Shown here: positions 61,668-64,000 of the stretch, one piece after another
Position numbering within the stretch: the first letter of the stretch is position 1
Layout of the letters: every line of letters starts with the position of its first letter
Assembly (NCBI RefSeq): GCF_001894745.1
Contig: NZ_BBYF01000002.1
Location: 248,001 to 312,000, forward strand
Source of the DNA: Paenibacillus sp. NAIST15-1
GTDB lineage: Bacteria; Bacillota; Bacilli; Paenibacillales; Paenibacillaceae
DNA length: 64,000 bases
Reading direction: 5' to 3'
The notes under the pieces: generated by a model
Database searches by the model: none
Seen by the model: only the letters and a program-made list of their open reading frames with translations
Told to the model about the DNA's origin: nothing
Translations under genes and position numbers: made by a program

Positions 61668-63146
61668 TTGGAGAAAGTGGACATTTTTAAGGACATAGCC
61701 GAGCGTACCGGCGGGGATATTTACCTCGGGGTCGTCGGTGCGGTCCGCACAGGGAAATCGACGTTCATCAAACGATTTATGGAAACGGTCGTATTGCCTA
61801 ATATCACGAATGAATCCGACCGCATTCGCGCAGTTGACGAATTGCCGCAAAGCGCAGCAGGTAAGACCATTATGACGACCGAACCCAAATTCGTTCCGAA
61901 TAATGCAGTTCAAATTAAAGTAGCGGAAGGCTTGGATGTTAACGTTCGTCTAGTGGATTGTGTTGGCTATGCGGTAACCGGAGCCAAAGGCTACGAGGAT
62001 GAGAATGGCCCGCGCATGATTAATACGCCGTGGTTCGAGGAGCCGATTCCATTCCAGGAAGCGGCCGAAATCGGGACACGCAAAGTCATTCAAGAGCACT
62101 CCACATTGGGCGTTGTTGTGACGACTGATGGTACGATTGCTGAGATTCCTCGAAGCTCGTATATCGAATCCGAGGAGCGCGTCATTCAAGAGTTAAAGGA
62201 AGTTGGCAAGCCATTCGTACTGATTATTAACTCGACGAAGCCTCGCAGTGATGAGACGATTGCACTCCGCAATGAGCTGCAGATTAAATATGACATCCCA
62301 GTAATGGCGCTCAGTGCAGCGACGATGGGCGAAGAAGATGTAATGGGCGTTCTTCGTGAAGTTCTGTATGAATTCCCAGTACATGAAGTCAACGTGAATC
62401 TTCCGAGCTGGGTTATGGTTCTGAACGATACTCATTGGCTGCGCTCCAGCTATGAGTCGTCGGTACGGGATACAGTCAAAGATATTAGACGCCTGCGGGA
62501 TGTTGATCGTGTTGTGCAGCAATTTATGGAGTACGACTTTATTGCCCGAGCTGGTTTGAGCGGCATGGACATGGGTCAAGGTGTTGCTGAGATTGATTTG
62601 TACGCGCCGGACGAATTGTACGACCAAATTCTGATGGAAGTGGTCGGGGTAGAAATACGAGGCAAGGATCACTTGCTTCAGTTGATGCAGGAATTCGCAC
62701 ATGCGAAGCGGGAATATGACCGATTCGCGGATGCGCTTGAAATGGTGAAGACAACTGGCTATGGCATTGCAGCGCCTACCTTGAACGAAATGGCTCTCGA
62801 TGAGCCTGAGCTGATTAGACAAGGCTCACGCTTCGGGGTACGGCTCAAAGCAACTGCTCCTTCCATTCATATGATTCGTGTCGATGTTGAATCGGAATTC
62901 GCTCCGATTATCGGAACGGAGAAGCAGAGCGAAGAGCTGATGCGCTACTTGATGCAGGACTTTGAAAACGATCCAACGAAGATTTGGGAATCTGATATTT
63001 TCGGCAGATCCCTGCATTCCATCGTTCGCGAAGGCATACAAGGCAAAATCGCCATGATGCCAGACAACGCTCGCTACAAGCTTCAAGAGACATTGGGTCG
63101 GATCATCAACGAAGGCTCAGGTGGATTAATCGCCATCATATTGTAA
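61668..63146 (+). CDS. spoIVA: Stage IV sporulation protein A, coat basement ATPase
   Basis: SpoIVA hydrolyses ATP and polymerises on the forespore surface as the base for coat assembly. It has 492 residues, identical in length to B. subtilis. The Walker A is GAVRTGKS (K30) in DIYLGVVGAVRTGKSTFIKR, with DCVGY as Walker B-like and a C-terminal IRVDVESEFAPIIGTEKQSEELM region and GGLIAIIL end. GAGGAGGGG lies before TTG 61668. It follows yphF, as in B. subtilis, and a terminator comes after. Confidence 0.95.
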   Translation: MEKVDIFKDIAERTGGDIYLGVVGAVRTGKSTFIKRFMETVVLPNITNESDRIRAVDELPQSAAGKTIMTTEPKFVPNNAVQIKVAEGLDVNVRLVDCVGYAVTGAKGYEDENGPRMINTPWFEEPIPFQEAAEIGTRKVIQEHSTLGVVVTTDGTIAEIPRSSYIESEERVIQELKEVGKPFVLIINSTKPRSDETIALRNELQIKYDIPVMALSAATMGEEDVMGVLREVLYEFPVHEVNVNLPSWVMVLNDTHWLRSSYESSVRDTVKDIRRLRDVDRVVQQFMEYDFIARAGLSGMDMGQGVAEIDLYAPDELYDQILMEVVGVEIRGKDHLLQLMQEFAHAKREYDRFADALEMVKTTGYGIAAPTLNEMALDEPELIRQGSRFGVRLKATAPSIHMIRVDVESEFAPIIGTEKQSEELMRYLMQDFENDPTKIWESDIFGRSLHSIVREGIQGKIAMMPDNARYKLQETLGRIINEGSGGLIAIIL

Positions 63147-63159
63147 TCGGATTGCAAGG

Positions 63160-63206
63160 AAGCCTAAGTCGCTATTCCAGATTGGATTAGCCACTTAGGC
63201 TTTTTG
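63160..63206 (+). terminator. Terminator after spoIVA
   Basis: AAGCCTAAGT (63160-63169) pairs perfectly with ACTTAGGCTT (63193-63202), followed by TTTG. Confidence 0.75.
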
Positions 63207-63249
63207 TATGTTCCTGTAAAAATTCATCGATCTTTTATTGCTAAATCAA

Positions 63250-63278
63250 TTTACAGACTCGAAGGAAGCGGGTATATT
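63250..63278 (+). promoter_or_regulatory. Sigma-A promoter for the ABC transporter gene
   Basis: TTTACA (63250-63255), 17 bases and TATATT (63273-63278). Initiation near 63285 is about 80 bases before the ATG. Confidence 0.6.
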
Positions 63279-63366
63279 TAAGAATAATGCCGGTAACGGT
63301 AAAAAGTGGGATTTATTCGTCATGGAGAAATCGAATGGATCAGTAAAGTTAAGAGGCGGGATAGAG

Positions 63367-64000
63367 ATGAGCAGCGTATGGAAAACGCAAGGAGTATCAA
63401 ACTTACGTTCCGCGCATGTCTCCGATACGGAAGCGGCAGGCGATTGTCAATTTGAAGCGGATTCAAATTTGTACATGCTTGGAATTACAAAATCGTATAA
63501 CGGGCTATCTGTTCTGAAGCAAGTCAACTTTACTGCATCTAGCGGAGAAATTCACGCTCTTGTTGGCTCTAATGGAGCGGGGAAGAGTACGTTGATGAAT
63601 ATATTGTCAGGCGCATGCCGATCCGATGTCGGAGTCATCCAGTTAGGAAGCGAGCAATTATCAATTCATTCACCTGCTGATGCGAAGAAACAGGGAATTC
63701 ATTGTGTATATCAAGAGGTAGATGTGGCACTTGTTCCCAAGCTTACAGTAGCAGAGAATATTATGATGGATGACTTTAGCATGGGGAGAAGTTCTTGCTG
63801 GATTCGCCCTGCACATCTGAAGAAGAGGGCTGAGAGCATCATGGATGCTATCGGCCTGTCGATCTCGCCTTCGCTGCGTATGGAGGAGTGCACATTAGCG
63901 GAGAAGCAGATGGTGCTTATATCGCGAATATTATTGAATGAAGCTAAGATTGTCATATTTGACGAACCAACTGCATCCCTTAGCTTTGAGGAGTCAGAGC
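63367..64000 (+). CDS. Sugar-type ABC transporter ATP-binding protein (partial, runs off the window)
   Basis: Only the first 211 codons are present. The N-terminus has about 34 extra residues before the ABC domain (YMLGITKSYNGLSVLKQVNF). Visible motifs are the Walker A GSNGAGKSTLMNILSG (near 68-83), the Q-loop YQEVD followed by LVPKLTVAENIMM, a degenerate signature TLAEKQMVLISRIL and Walker B IVIFDEPTASLSFEES. This is the RbsA/MglA-type pattern, in which two ABC domains are fused, so a second domain and permease genes should follow. GAGGCGGGA lies before ATG 63367. Confidence 0.82.
   Translation, partial: MSSVWKTQGVSNLRSAHVSDTEAAGDCQFEADSNLYMLGITKSYNGLSVLKQVNFTASSGEIHALVGSNGAGKSTLMNILSGACRSDVGVIQLGSEQLSIHSPADAKKQGIHCVYQEVDVALVPKLTVAENIMMDDFSMGRSSCWIRPAHLKKRAESIMDAIGLSISPSLRMEECTLAEKQMVLISRILLNEAKIVIFDEPTASLSFEESE

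Noticed and set aside
61488-61913. 141-codon minus-strand frame across the spoIVA start
   Set aside because: Half of it is antisense to spoIVA, and no initiation signal is visible.
1-64000. CRISPR arrays, transposases, prophage genes, toxin-antitoxin pairs or tRNA clusters
   Set aside because: I saw no regularly spaced repeats, transposase motifs, phage genes or tRNA-like clusters. The region is core chromosome with isolated single-gene insertions.

Overview
The window is a contiguous piece of the chromosome of an endospore-forming Firmicute, most likely Paenibacillus or a close relative in the Paenibacillaceae. The basis is AGGAGG-type ribosome binding sites, moderate GC content, frequent GTG/TTG starts, and a gene order that follows the Bacillus subtilis bkd-to-spoIVA region closely while differing in details. 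No rRNA, tRNA, insertion sequence, prophage or CRISPR array was seen. Almost every long gene is on the + strand.

Layout. 0.2-4.4 kb: branched-chain 2-oxoacid dehydrogenase E1alpha, E1beta and E2, then octanoyltransferase lipB, which can supply the lipoyl arm of E2. 4.5-8.9 kb: an antisense-oriented Prli42-type miniprotein, a PepT-like peptidase, an MciZ-like FtsZ inhibitor facing nudF, an endonuclease Q family protein and spoIIM. 9-14.7 kb: fur, a minus-strand subtilisin-like protease with an arginine-rich tail, yqzK, xerD, deoB and punA. 14.8-15.9 kb: a minus-strand gene split by a one-base frameshift. 16-23.4 kb: the forespore block dacF-spoIIAA-spoIIAB-sigF, spoVAA-spoVAB-spoVAF and lysA. 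23.6-28.4 kb: ppiB, an FMN riboswitch and ribD-ribE-ribBA-ribH. 28.4-35.6 kb: scpA-scpB, ytkL, ytfI-ytfJ, dacB, spmA-spmB, rluB. 35.8-41.7 kb: resA-resB-resC (cytochrome c maturation) and the resD-resE two-component system. 41.8-44.5 kb, minus strand: serA behind a T-box leader, and a TPR gene.

44.6-51.6 kb: a CPBP-family membrane protease, a small membrane protein, a YpbG-type phosphoesterase, a YtxH-like protein, mecA, prsW, a 49-residue zinc-ribbon protein, ypeB (without its usual neighbour sleB), the PilZ protein ypfA and a ypfB-like protein. 51.7-61.2 kb: cmk, plsC, an S1-repeat protein, yphA, der, plsY, gpsA, spoVIF, the small gene yphE, two [2Fe-2S] ferredoxins around a nucleotidyltransferase-fold protein, and the lipoprotein yphF. 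61.7-63.1 kb: spoIVA after a 0.5-kb leader. 63.4 kb to the end: the start of a sugar-type ABC transporter ATPase.

How it fits together. The region is core genome: sporulation (engulfment, compartment-specific sigma factor control, cortex, coat, germination), cell envelope and phospholipid synthesis, cofactor synthesis and redox sensing. Regulatory elements are legible: candidate sigma-H, sigma-F and sigma-E/K promoters in front of sporulation genes, an FMN riboswitch, a T-box, and many intrinsic terminators. I found no cassette that reads clearly as a wholly new system. The items most worth following are three miniproteins (Prli42-like, MciZ-like, YphE-like), the basic-tailed subtilisin, the frameshifted gene, the missing sleB, and the ferredoxin/nucleotidyltransferase cluster.
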